From positions 2,461,501 to 2,525,500 of the forward strand of contig NZ_CP098511.1 of assembly GCF_026222555.1 (NCBI RefSeq): a stretch of 64,000 nt of DNA. Direction: 5' to 3'. The notes under the pieces are model-generated. The model was not told the origin of the DNA, ran no database searches, and worked only from the letters and a program-made list of their open reading frames with translations. Shown here one piece after another: positions 1 through 7,887 of the stretch. This DNA is from Aquimarina sp. ERC-38. Its GTDB lineage: Bacteria; Bacteroidota; Bacteroidia; Flavobacteriales; Flavobacteriaceae. How positions within the stretch are numbered: the first letter of the stretch is position 1; each line of letters begins with the position of its first letter. The position numbers and the translations under genes were made by a program.

Positions 1-1
1 A

Positions 2-154
2 CCTAAAGAATTAGACCGCTTACAATATTTGGTGGGACATCTTAAAGTTACCATTCCGGTAGTCAGAGAAATGAACCGAACTAAAGAAGTAATTCAGATG
101 AACGGGCATTTTAAGAATTTTGACCCTTTAGATTTTGAAGATTTTGAATTGTAA
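2..154 (+). CDS. C-terminal end of an unidentified protein (partial)
   Basis: An open frame enters from the left edge and stops with TAA 125 bp before sucC. The visible 50 residues are hydrophilic and end in an acidic tail rich in Asp, Glu and Phe (DPLDFEDFEL). I do not recognise the family from this fragment, and no catalytic motif is visible. It is co-directional with sucC. A real coding region is likely because codon use resembles the neighbours and the frame is open to the window edge, but the short length leaves room for doubt. Confidence 0.55.
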   Translation, partial: PKELDRLQYLVGHLKVTIPVVREMNRTKEVIQMNGHFKNFDPLDFEDFEL

Positions 155-279
155 TCAATTTTTACCCATAATGCCGTAATTTAAGGTAAGACCGCACTAT
201 GTTTTTAAAGTAAAAAATGGTCTTTGAAGTTCTTTTTCTTATTTTTGGGCATCCTATATAAAAGGCAAATAAAATACGT

Positions 280-1473
280 ATGAATTTACATGAATATCAA
301 GGTAAAGAGATATTAAATAGTTTTGGGGTTCGCATACAACGAGGGATTGTGGCGCAGACAGCAAGTGAAGCAGTAGAAGCTGCCAAAAAATTAACCGAAG
401 AAACCGGTACCGGTTGGCACGTAATTAAAGCCCAGGTACATGCCGGGGGAAGAGGTAAAGGCGGTGGTGTAAAATTAGCCAAAAACCTGCAGGAAGTAGA
501 AAATATTGCCGATCAGATTATCGGAATGAATTTGATTACTCCGCAAACCTCTGCCGAAGGTAAAAAGGTACACCAGGTTTTAGTAGCAGAAGATGTATAT
601 TATCCCGGGGATAGTGAACCGGATGAATTTTATATGTCCGTATTATTGAATCGTACGACCGGACGTAATATGATCATGTATTCTACGGAAGGAGGAATGG
701 ATATTGAAACGGTAGCCGAAGAAACACCTCATTTAATTTTTACGGAAGAGATTGACCCTACCGTTGGGTTACTGCCATTTCAGGCGAGACGGGTAGCCTT
801 TAATTTAGGGCTAAGCGGTGGTGCTTTTAAAGAAATGACCAAATTTGTAAGTGCTTTATACAAAGCCTATGTATCTTCTGATTCTTCGTTATTTGAAATC
901 AATCCGGTATTAAAAACTAGTGATGATAAAATCATGGCGGTAGACGCCAAAGTATCTTTGGACGATAATGCGTTATTCAGACATAAAGATTACGTAGCCA
1001 TGCGGGATATTCGGGAGGAAAACCCGATTGAAGTAGAAGCAAAAGAAGTAGACCTGAATTATGTAGATCTTGACGGAAACGTAGGATGTATGGTGAATGG
1101 TGCGGGATTAGCCATGGCTACTATGGATTTAATCAAGCAAGCTGGTGGTGAACCAGCCAACTTCCTGGACGTAGGAGGTACTGCTGATGCTAAACGGGTA
1201 GAAACTGCATTTAAAATTATCTTAAAAGATCCGAATGTCAAGGCAATTCTGATTAATATCTTTGGTGGAATTGTACGATGTGACCGGGTAGCACAGGGTA
1301 TAGTAGATGCCTATAAAAATATGGGTGATGCGATTAAAGTACCTATTATCGTACGCTTACAGGGAACTAATGCGGATATTGCAAAAGAACTGATTGACAA
1401 TAGTGGATTGGACGTACAAAGTGCCGTTCAATTTCAGGAAGCTGCTGATAAAGTACAGCAAGTACTGGCATAA
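280..1473 (+). CDS. sucC: Succinate-CoA ligase (ADP-forming) subunit beta
   Basis: Beta subunit of the TCA-cycle enzyme that converts succinyl-CoA to succinate with formation of ATP or GTP; it pairs with the SucD alpha subunit. The 397-residue product has the family's usual length. It starts with the typical MNLHEYQGKEIL, has the ATP-grasp glycine-rich stretch GGRGKGGGVK near residues 56-65, and carries the C-terminal ligase motif NIFGGIVRCD. The start is ATG. sucD is not the next gene, so the subunits are encoded apart here. A strong intrinsic terminator follows the stop codon, so sucC probably ends its transcript. The assignment is secure. Confidence 0.98.
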   Translation: MNLHEYQGKEILNSFGVRIQRGIVAQTASEAVEAAKKLTEETGTGWHVIKAQVHAGGRGKGGGVKLAKNLQEVENIADQIIGMNLITPQTSAEGKKVHQVLVAEDVYYPGDSEPDEFYMSVLLNRTTGRNMIMYSTEGGMDIETVAEETPHLIFTEEIDPTVGLLPFQARRVAFNLGLSGGAFKEMTKFVSALYKAYVSSDSSLFEINPVLKTSDDKIMAVDAKVSLDDNALFRHKDYVAMRDIREENPIEVEAKEVDLNYVDLDGNVGCMVNGAGLAMATMDLIKQAGGEPANFLDVGGTADAKRVETAFKIILKDPNVKAILINIFGGIVRCDRVAQGIVDAYKNMGDAIKVPIIVRLQGTNADIAKELIDNSGLDVQSAVQFQEAADKVQQVLA

Positions 1474-1523
1474 CTGACTTATTAAAGTCTATGAGCTTTA
1501 GAATAAATAAAGTATAACTTATT

Positions 1524-1561
1524 AAAACCTTTAAAGTCTTTCCTGACTTTGAAGGTTTTTT
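1524..1561 (+). terminator. Intrinsic terminator after sucC
   Basis: The arms at 1524-1538 and 1545-1559 pair over 15 bp with a single G-U wobble around a 6-nt loop. The distal arm runs into a T tract ending at 1561. It lies 50 bp after the sucC stop and no gene on the other strand needs it. Confidence 0.9.
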
Positions 1562-1733
1562 AGTTCATTCAAAATACTTCTCGGATGAAGAAAATCTAGC
1601 AAAGTTTTTTTAATTATGGAAATTTTAGTTGTTTTCTCTAATAATTCAATTGATAATCTTAAGCTATGAACTTTTAAAAGTGTAGGGAAGGTATTATTAG
1701 ATCATGTATTTTTGTTTTTTAACAAAACTACAG

Positions 1734-3143
1734 ATGAAAAGATTACTTTGTTACACTTTACTTACCACATTACTTTTACTTACTTACCAAAGTAGTATCG
1801 CACAAAAGACCAATATCGTTTTATTGTTTGCGGATGATGCCGGATATCACGATTTTGGATTTCAGGGTAGTAAAACCTTTCACACCCCAAATTTGGATAA
1901 GTTAGCCTCCGAAGGTGTGGTTTTTAAGCAAGCTTATACCACGGCTGCCGTTTGTGGACCATCTAGAGCTGGTCTTCTTACCGGTAAGTATCAACAACGT
2001 TTTGGTTTTGAAGAAAATAATGTACCGGGTTATATGAGTAAGAATTCCAGAGATATCAAAGATGACATGGGACTTCCCTTAGATGAAAAAACCATTGCCA
2101 ACTATTTAAATACTTTGGGTTATACTTCCATTATTCTGGGTAAATGGCATATGGGTAATGCTGATCGGTATCATCCTTTAAACAGGGGATTCAAAGAGTT
2201 TTACGGATTTAGGGGCGGGGCCAGAAGCTTTTTTCCTTTGACTCTTGAAGAAGCATTGAGCAGACCTGAGGACCGCCTTGAAACTAATTTCGGTTTCTAC
2301 AAAGAACCTGAAGACTATCTCACTGATGATTTGGCTGCTAAAGCCTGTGACTTTATAGAAAAAAATCAGGATAAGCCTTTCTTTATGTACATGTCTTTCA
2401 ACGCAGTACATAGCCCTTTACACGCAACTGACCAGGATTTAGCCGAAGCTGAGAAATTAGGCTTAACCGGAAAACGAGCAAAACTGGCAGGAATGAATAT
2501 TGCTCTGGATCGAGCTTGCGGAATGATTATAGATAAACTTAAATCCCTGGGATTAGAAGAAAATACTTTAGTGGTTTTCGCTAACGATAATGGAGGACCT
2601 GTGGGAACACATACTAGTAATTATCCTCTGAGTGGTAGTAAATCAAATCATTTAGAAGGAGGAATTCGGGTTCCTTGTATTATAAAACTTCCTGGGGTCA
2701 TCCCACCTAAAACTACATATGATGCTGCGGTAAGTATGCTGGATGTATTACCTACCTTTTATAGTGTGGCTGGTGGAGATACCGCCGACCTAAACGATAT
2801 TGACGGTGTAAACCTTCTTCCATATATCACAGGAAAGAAGAATGAGCATCCTCATGAATATCTATTTTGGAAGAAAGAAAGTAGGGGCGTGGTACGTAAT
2901 GGAGATTGGAAATTGTTACGTTACCCGGATAGACCAGCGGAGTTATATAATATTGCTGAAGATATTAGTGAAAAGAAAAATTTAGCTTATAAATATCCGG
3001 AAAAAGTTCGTGAATTATTTAAAAAATTGTTTGAATGGGAAGGTACCTTAGAACGTCCTATGTTTATGCTTAAACGGGTTTACGAAACAAATGCTCTTAA
3101 ACGAATGGACGATAAAAGAGACCCTTTAAAAGTAGGACTTTAG
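1734..3143 (+). CDS. Secreted or periplasmic family S1 sulfatase
   Basis: Arylsulfatase-type hydrolase that removes sulfate esters, probably from sulfated glycans. I chose the ATG at 1734 because it opens a clean signal peptide (MKRLLCYTLL, ending near SSIAQ); an in-frame ATG at 1704 only adds 10 residues. Metal-binding Asp34-Asp35 lie in LLFADDAGYHD, and the formylglycine motif CGPSRAGLLTG places the modified Cys at residue 74. A C-terminal sulfatase subdomain includes GVVRNGDWKLL. Length (469 aa) fits the family. Activity needs a formylglycine-generating or anSME enzyme, none of which is in this window. No SusCD pair or glycoside hydrolase is adjacent, so the substrate cannot be inferred. 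Confidence 0.93.
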   Translation: MKRLLCYTLLTTLLLLTYQSSIAQKTNIVLLFADDAGYHDFGFQGSKTFHTPNLDKLASEGVVFKQAYTTAAVCGPSRAGLLTGKYQQRFGFEENNVPGYMSKNSRDIKDDMGLPLDEKTIANYLNTLGYTSIILGKWHMGNADRYHPLNRGFKEFYGFRGGARSFFPLTLEEALSRPEDRLETNFGFYKEPEDYLTDDLAAKACDFIEKNQDKPFFMYMSFNAVHSPLHATDQDLAEAEKLGLTGKRAKLAGMNIALDRACGMIIDKLKSLGLEENTLVVFANDNGGPVGTHTSNYPLSGSKSNHLEGGIRVPCIIKLPGVIPPKTTYDAAVSMLDVLPTFYSVAGGDTADLNDIDGVNLLPYITGKKNEHPHEYLFWKKESRGVVRNGDWKLLRYPDRPAELYNIAEDISEKKNLAYKYPEKVRELFKKLFEWEGTLERPMFMLKRVYETNALKRMDDKRDPLKVGL

Positions 3144-3177
3144 CCATAACTAGTTATAACAATACTCATTTAAAAAA

Positions 3178-3819
3178 CTAAACTATTCTGCTAATTGTCA
3201 GTCCGTCACGGATAGGTAGCATAATGCTTTCAACCCGGGGATCTTCGGCTAATAATTTATTGTATTGGAGCAAGGCCTTTGTAGATTCATCTTTATTAGA
3301 GACTTCTTGAATCACTTTTCCACTCCACAACACATTGTCCGAAAGTATAACTCCGCCGGAGCTCATTTTATCAATGATTAAGTGAAAATAGGCCGGGTAA
3401 TTCGGTTTATCCGCATCTATAAAAACCAGATCAAAAGTTGAAGATAACCTAGGTATAATATCCAGTGCCTCCCCGGTGTATTGTTTAATGTTCTTAGAGT
3501 AAGGCGAACCCGAAAAAATACGCTCTTGAAATTCAGCCAGTTCTTCATTTCTATCAATGGTATGCACTTGACCGTTTGGTAAAAGGCCTTCTGCCAGGCA
3601 TAAGGCAGAATATCCGGTGAAGGTTCCGATTTCCAGAATTTGTTTAGGACGAATTAATTTGGATAACATACTAAGCACCCGCCCCTGATAGGCTCCGCTT
3701 AACATTCTAGGTTGTAACACTTTTTGATAGGTTTCCCGGGTAAGTTGCTTTAATAAATCCGGTTCTTTTTCAGAATGATTGACAATGTATTCGTCCAGGG
3801 CTTCGGGAAGAAAGTGCAT
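3178..3819 (-). CDS. O-methyltransferase, SAM-dependent (caffeoyl-CoA OMT-like)
   Basis: A 213-residue class I methyltransferase of the small bacterial O-methyltransferase (COMT/CCoAOMT) family. Motif I appears as ILEIGTFTGYSALCLA, followed by the acidic HTIDRN that binds the SAM ribose, and by FDLVFIDADKPNY with the metal-binding aspartates typical of this cation-dependent family. The start is ATG at 3819. It is convergent with the sulfatase (34 bp between stops) and divergent from kynureninase. The natural acceptor cannot be deduced; catechol-like substrates are usual for the family. Its position beside kynU could hint at aromatic metabolism, but that is only context. Confidence 0.93.
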   Translation of the reverse strand: MHFLPEALDEYIVNHSEKEPDLLKQLTRETYQKVLQPRMLSGAYQGRVLSMLSKLIRPKQILEIGTFTGYSALCLAEGLLPNGQVHTIDRNEELAEFQERIFSGSPYSKNIKQYTGEALDIIPRLSSTFDLVFIDADKPNYPAYFHLIIDKMSSGGVILSDNVLWSGKVIQEVSNKDESTKALLQYNKLLAEDPRVESIMLPIRDGLTISRIV

Positions 3820-3923
3820 TTTATTTCAATTTGTTCAAAGGTATCTTTTTCTACCGAATTTTAAAATTCCTTAAAATTTCATTTACACGCCTAAACCTTG
3901 TATAAGGCCAGGTTTTAATTGCT

Positions 3924-3931
3924 TATTTTTG
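3924..3931 (+). promoter_or_regulatory. Probable -7 element of the kynU promoter
   Basis: TATTTTTG matches the Bacteroidota -7 consensus TAnnTTTG and lies 13 bp before the kynU ATG. A TTG at 3898-3900 is a possible -33 element, but its 23-bp spacing is longer than usual. Confidence 0.45.
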
Positions 3932-3944
3932 ATAAAAAGTGTCT

Positions 3945-5228
3945 ATGCTATTTGAAAACACACTATCCTTCGCTAAAAATCTGGACGATCAGGACCCATT
4001 AGCTTCCTATCGGTCACATTTTCATTTTCCGAAAGTAGATAATAAACCGGTGATCTATTTTACGGGCAATTCTTTAGGATTACAACCTAAGATTGCAAGA
4101 AAATATGTAGATGAGGTAATGCAAGATTGGGAAGCATTGGCAGTAGAAGGACATTTTCATGCGGATAAACCCTGGTGGGATTACCACGAGCGGTTAGCAG
4201 CACCTTTAGCTAAAGTGGTTGGAGCCTCACCTTCTGAAGTAACAGTAATGAATACCCTTACGGTTAATTTACATTTGTTAATGGCTACTTTTTATCGACC
4301 GAAAGGGAAGCGGGTTAAAATCATTTGTGAAGAAAAAGCATTTCCATCTGACCAGTATTTAATTAAAAGCCAAATACGTTTTCATAGCTTAGATCCGGAT
4401 GAAGTTATGGTCGAAATCAAAAAAAGACCGGGTGAACACAACTTTAGAACCGAAGATATTATTTCAAAAATTAAAGAAGTCGGTACCGAATGTGCTTTGA
4501 TTCTTATCGGAGGCGTTAATTATTATACAGGACAGGTATTTGATATGCATCAGATTACCAAAGCAGGAAAAAAAACCGGTGCCTTTGTAGGATGGGACCT
4601 CGCACATGCAGTAGGAAATATCGAACTCAAATTACACGAATGGGATGTGGATTTTGCCGCCTGGTGTAGTTATAAATACATGAACGCCGGACCGGGGAAT
4701 GCTTCCGGATGTTTTATCCACGAACGCTATCATCAAAAAACAGATATCCCCCGATTAGAAGGATGGTGGGGTACCCGTAAAGAGGTTCGTTTTCAAATGA
4801 AACCGGAATTTGAACCTATGCCTAATGCCGATGCCTGGCAGGTAAGTAATGCTTCTGTACTTTCCCTAGCTCCGTATTTAGCTTCGCTTCAATTATTTGA
4901 AGAAGTAGGGATGCAGGCTTTGATTGAAAAAAGAAAAAAAATAGTCAGTTATCTTGAGTTTATTCTAAAAGAGGTCGCAACAGAAGTCTCTGGAAATTTT
5001 GAAATTATCACACCGGCTAATCCGGAAGAACGGGGAACCCAGTTATCCGTATTCTTACACGGAGAAGGCAAAGCACTTTTTGATTATTTAATGAAAAACG
5101 AAGTCATTACCGATTGGCGGGAACCCAACGTTATTCGTTTAGCTCCGGCCCCTTTTTACTGTTCGTATGAAGATATGTACCGTTTCGGACAAATTCTAAA
5201 GGAAGGAGTTCTCAATTCAGAATTATGA
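3945..5228 (+). CDS. kynU: Kynureninase
   Basis: PLP enzyme of the aspartate aminotransferase fold that cleaves kynurenine or 3-hydroxykynurenine to (hydroxy)anthranilate and alanine in tryptophan catabolism. The PLP lysine is Lys244 in WCSYKYMNAGPG, which matches the family signature. VIYFTGNSLGLQP near the N terminus and GWDLAHAVGN are also characteristic. The 427-residue length is normal. An in-frame GTG lies two codons upstream (3939), but ATG at 3945 gives the usual N terminus and sits well behind the -7 box. No other kynurenine-pathway gene is adjacent, so it may act alone or with distant genes. Confidence 0.96.
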   Translation: MLFENTLSFAKNLDDQDPLASYRSHFHFPKVDNKPVIYFTGNSLGLQPKIARKYVDEVMQDWEALAVEGHFHADKPWWDYHERLAAPLAKVVGASPSEVTVMNTLTVNLHLLMATFYRPKGKRVKIICEEKAFPSDQYLIKSQIRFHSLDPDEVMVEIKKRPGEHNFRTEDIISKIKEVGTECALILIGGVNYYTGQVFDMHQITKAGKKTGAFVGWDLAHAVGNIELKLHEWDVDFAAWCSYKYMNAGPGNASGCFIHERYHQKTDIPRLEGWWGTRKEVRFQMKPEFEPMPNADAWQVSNASVLSLAPYLASLQLFEEVGMQALIEKRKKIVSYLEFILKEVATEVSGNFEIITPANPEERGTQLSVFLHGEGKALFDYLMKNEVITDWREPNVIRLAPAPFYCSYEDMYRFGQILKEGVLNSEL

Positions 5229-5900
5229 ATTGGTTAGTTAAGAGTTATGAGTTCAGAGTTAAGTGAGTTGTAAGTCCTTAATATAAATTAACTATCCTTG
5301 AATAAAAAGAGAAAAATAGTTGCAATTTTAAAGTGAAAAATCATACTATTATTGATGTTATCTAAGAACTAATAAAATAAAATTGTACTAGCACTAGTGC
5401 CTATTCCCCTTTTGCCTAGTATACTAAAACGAGGAATGAAGTTCCCACAATTTTGAAGTTTAAAGATAATAATATCACCAAAAAACCAATCAGAAATAAA
5501 ATAACAACTATTGCCCATTCACTTTTGCCTAGTAAACTAAAATGAGAAATGAGATTCCCACAATTTTAAAGTTTAGAGATGATAATAGAATAACAACTAT
5601 TGCCTATTTACTTTTGCCTAGTAAACTAAAGCGAGGAATAGGGCTTTTACAGTTTTAAAATTTAGAAAAATTATATCACTAGAAACACAAGTAACAGTAA
5701 AACTTAAACAACAACCAGTGCCTATTCACTTTTGCCTAACTAACTAAAACGAGGATGAGGCTCCCGAAGTCCGAGAAGCCTATCATCTAACCAAATAAAC
5801 CTATAAATCTTAATACTTCATACTCACTACTCAATACTAAAATCTCAATACTTATTACTCAATACTAATATCTCAATACTCAATACTAACAAAACAAAAC
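5229..5900. repeat. Repeat-filled gap between kynU and trmD
   Basis: No convincing gene in about 670 bp. The edges hold simple degenerate repeats: GAGTT/AGTTATGAG runs at about 5230-5275, and the roughly complementary ACTCAATACT runs at about 5811-5890. The centre holds four degenerate tandem copies of a 90-118 bp unit, listed separately. It appears to be decayed non-coding repeat sequence. Confidence 0.8.
5398..5775. repeat. Four degenerate tandem copies of an approximately 110-bp unit
   Basis: Copies begin at 5398, 5512, 5601 and 5719. Each starts with TGCCTATTC-ACTTTTGCCTAG-like sequence, followed by TA(A)ACTAAA-CGAGGAAT and a short stretch like TTCCCACAATTTT. Spacings are 114, 89 and 118 bp. 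The fourth copy departs into CTCCCGAAGTCCGAGAAGCC, which resembles the 28-bp repeat near 48.7 kb. No open frame is preserved across copies. Confidence 0.8.
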
Positions 5901-6575
5901 CTACTCCAACAAATCCGGTCTTCTTTCTTGAGTACGTTTGTAGGCCTCGTTTTCCCGCCATTCTTCTATCTTAGGAAAATTACCTGATGTTAATACATCC
6001 GGAACTTTCCAACCTTTATATTCCGCGGGACGGGTATAAATTGGGGGGGCTAATAAATTATCCTGATAGGAATCGGTAAGGGCAGAAGTTTCGTTTCCTA
6101 ACACTCCGGGAATCAACCGAATAATACTATCACATAATATCAAAGCACCCAATTCGCCTCCGGATAAGACATAATCACCTACGGATATCTCTTTGGTAAT
6201 AAAATGATCCCGTACTCGCTGATCTACTCCTTTATAATGACCACAAAGGATAATAATGTTTTCATACATAGAAATTTGATTGGCCATAGGTTGGCAAAGC
6301 GTTTCCCCATCCGGGGTCATATAAATAATTTCGTCATAAGACCGTTCTTTCTTAAGGTTACTGATGCATTTATCAATGGGTTCTATCATTAGTACCATCC
6401 CGGCGCCTCCACCAAATTGATAGTCATCTACCTGTCGATAGGTATTAGTCGTATACTCTCGTAAATTATGGAGGTGTATGGAAACCAATCCTTTGTCGAT
6501 AGCTCTCTTTAAAATCGAAGCTTCAAACGGGCTTTTTAGAATATCCGGGACTACGGTAATAATATCAATTCGCAT
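5901..6575 (-). CDS. trmD: tRNA (guanosine(37)-N1)-methyltransferase TrmD
   Basis: SPOUT-class methyltransferase that makes m1G37 in tRNAs reading CNN codons and so prevents +1 frameshifting. [12 protein letters not shown] is the standard N terminus, so I start at the ATG at 6575 rather than the in-frame ATG at 6590. The knot-forming motifs are clear: [13 protein letters not shown] and [16 protein letters not shown]. The Asp/Gly-rich substrate loop [12 protein letters not shown] is also present. Length (224 aa) is typical. It is followed upstream on the same strand by a small membrane protein, a neighbour often seen beside trmD in flavobacteria. The assignment is secure. Confidence 0.97.
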   Translation of the reverse strand: MRIDIITVVPDILKSPFEASILKRAIDKGLVSIHLHNLREYTTNTYRQVDDYQFGGGAGMVLMIEPIDKCISNLKKERSYDEIIYMTPDGETLCQPMANQISMYENIIILCGHYKGVDQRVRDHFITKEISVGDYVLSGGELGALILCDSIIRLIPGVLGNETSALTDSYQDNLLAPPIYTRPAEYKGWKVPDVLTSGNFPKIEEWRENEAYKRTQERRPDLLE

Positions 6576-6644
6576 TTTGTAAAGGTACAAAAAGGCAGAA
6601 TGCTTCGGTTTATTTTAAAGGAAGGAAGATACCTAAAGTACCTG

Positions 6645-7262
6645 TTATTTTGTACCGGCTTTTCTTTGCTTGTTGATTTCGTCTTGAAGTTTTCGCATTA
6701 CTTTCTGCTCACGTTCCAGTGAGCGTCTCCTGTGATCTTCAAATTCAACTTCGGTTTCTGCTAATGCTTTTTTAGCTCTTACAGTAACTGCATTACTATT
6801 TTTAAATTGAAAAATAAAGAATGCTAGCAAGGCCAGTAATACTCCAACAATACTCCACATCATGGTTTTATAAGAAGATTTAGTCATTGCAACGCCCATA
6901 AAATTCATATTGTCCTTTTCTTCACTAACTGCTTCTAAGTCTTTATTAGTATCTCCCAGTGAAGTTTGTAAATCATTGATGGTAGTTTCCTGCTTTGCAA
7001 TTTCTTCCCTGGCAGTACTCAACTTATCTTCAAGGGTTTTTAAGGTATCAATAGTATTAGCCTTTAACTTATCCATCCAGGTACGTTTTACTACCTTATA
7101 TTCCTGATAGCGACCGGATTTTCTGATTACCATATCAAACTGCTTTTCTATACTTTCTTGTCGTAAAGCCTGCCCTGCCGTCATAGCTTCTTCCTGAGCA
7201 GTCATCACGTTAATCGAACAAAAACTTAATGTTAAAAGTAAACAGGATATTAGTAATTTCAT
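6645..7262 (-). CDS. Coiled-coil membrane protein, trmD neighbour
   Basis: No enzymatic family is recognised. I start at the ATG at 7262, where the frame opens a signal peptide (MKLLISCLLLTL, cut near MTAQ); the upstream 33 codons look non-coding. Residues about 60-125 form a predicted coiled coil (heptad-rich KTLEDKLSTAREEIAKQE...). A single membrane helix follows (about 135-155, MMWSIVGVLLALLAFFIFQF), then a basic, charged helix to the C terminus. In databases such proteins tend to inherit the name tRNA (guanine-N1)-methyltransferase from their neighbour, which the sequence does not support. It probably sits in the inner membrane with the coiled coil outside. Role unknown. Confidence 0.85.
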   Translation of the reverse strand: MKLLISCLLLTLSFCSINVMTAQEEAMTAGQALRQESIEKQFDMVIRKSGRYQEYKVVKRTWMDKLKANTIDTLKTLEDKLSTAREEIAKQETTINDLQTSLGDTNKDLEAVSEEKDNMNFMGVAMTKSSYKTMMWSIVGVLLALLAFFIFQFKNSNAVTVRAKKALAETEVEFEDHRRRSLEREQKVMRKLQDEINKQRKAGTK

Positions 7263-7504
7263 GAATTTAAATTTTAAGCCATCTTCTACAGGAATCAACA
7301 TTTTGCGCTGTAGAAAAGTTGAGGATTTGTGATTTCTTGAAAATGTTAATAACTCGAACAAATATACAATAATGTCTATAAATTAAAATATTTTAATTGC
7401 TTTGTTCAAAATGTTTTTGAACGCAATCCATCACCATTTTTCGTTGGTAAAACTTATGCGGAAAGTGGCAATTTTTCTATTTTACGAAGAGTATATTATA
7501 ATAG

Positions 7505-7880
7505 TAGTGTCCGGTTAAAGTTTATCAAGCTTTGTAAAATAAGGTAATTTTATACTTTAAAATATTTAAAAGTTACTTCTCTAACTTTTTTAATAGTAAC
7601 CTGGTTTTAAGGTTAATAAGGCTTTATTTTACAACAGCATTGGTGTGTCAAAATTAACTCAACTATTTTATTTACAGCTATCTATCCTATCCTAAATCCT
7701 TTCCAAAGGAAAGAACTTTTAGCTACCTTCCCTTTGAGAAGGGCTGGGGATGGGATTGATTTACATAATTTAGAATCATCTACGCTATTTTAAACTAGAG
7801 CCTTAGTCTTGATTCTTGGTTCCAGAAGCGATAGCGACCTGCCCGTCCGCAGGCGGGTCTTGAATCTATACCGGACACTA
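7505..7880. mobile_element. 376-bp element with perfect 11-bp inverted ends (MITE-like)
   Basis: TAGTGTCCGGT at 7505-7515 is exactly reverse-complementary to ACCGGACACTA at 7870-7880. No open frame of note lies between, and no clear target duplication flanks it. The right-hand 220 bp recur at 33.9-34.1 kb. Together this suggests a non-autonomous transposable element or its remnant; no transposase is present in the window. Confidence 0.6.
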
Positions 7881-7882
7881 AT
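7661..7882. repeat. Dispersed intergenic repeat, copy 1
   Basis: Related to 33867-34093 along its whole length. Shared landmarks in order are AACTATTTTATTTACAG, a CTTTCC-AAA-GGAAAG hairpin, CTACCTTCCCTTTG with its paired AAGGG, GGGGATGGGATT, CTATTTTAAACTA, CCAGAAGCGA-like sequence, a GACC...GGTC hairpin around CAGGCGGGTCTT, and the terminal GACACTAAT. It is non-coding and made of several small hairpins. Confidence 0.85.
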
Positions 7883-7887
7883 GATTT

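Noticed and set aside
5398..5775. CRISPR array
   Set aside because: Repeat units vary in sequence and spacing, there are no short identical repeats with unique spacers, and no cas genes.
6645..7262. Second tRNA methyltransferase
   Set aside because: The sequence is a signal peptide, coiled coil and membrane helix without SPOUT or Rossmann motifs.
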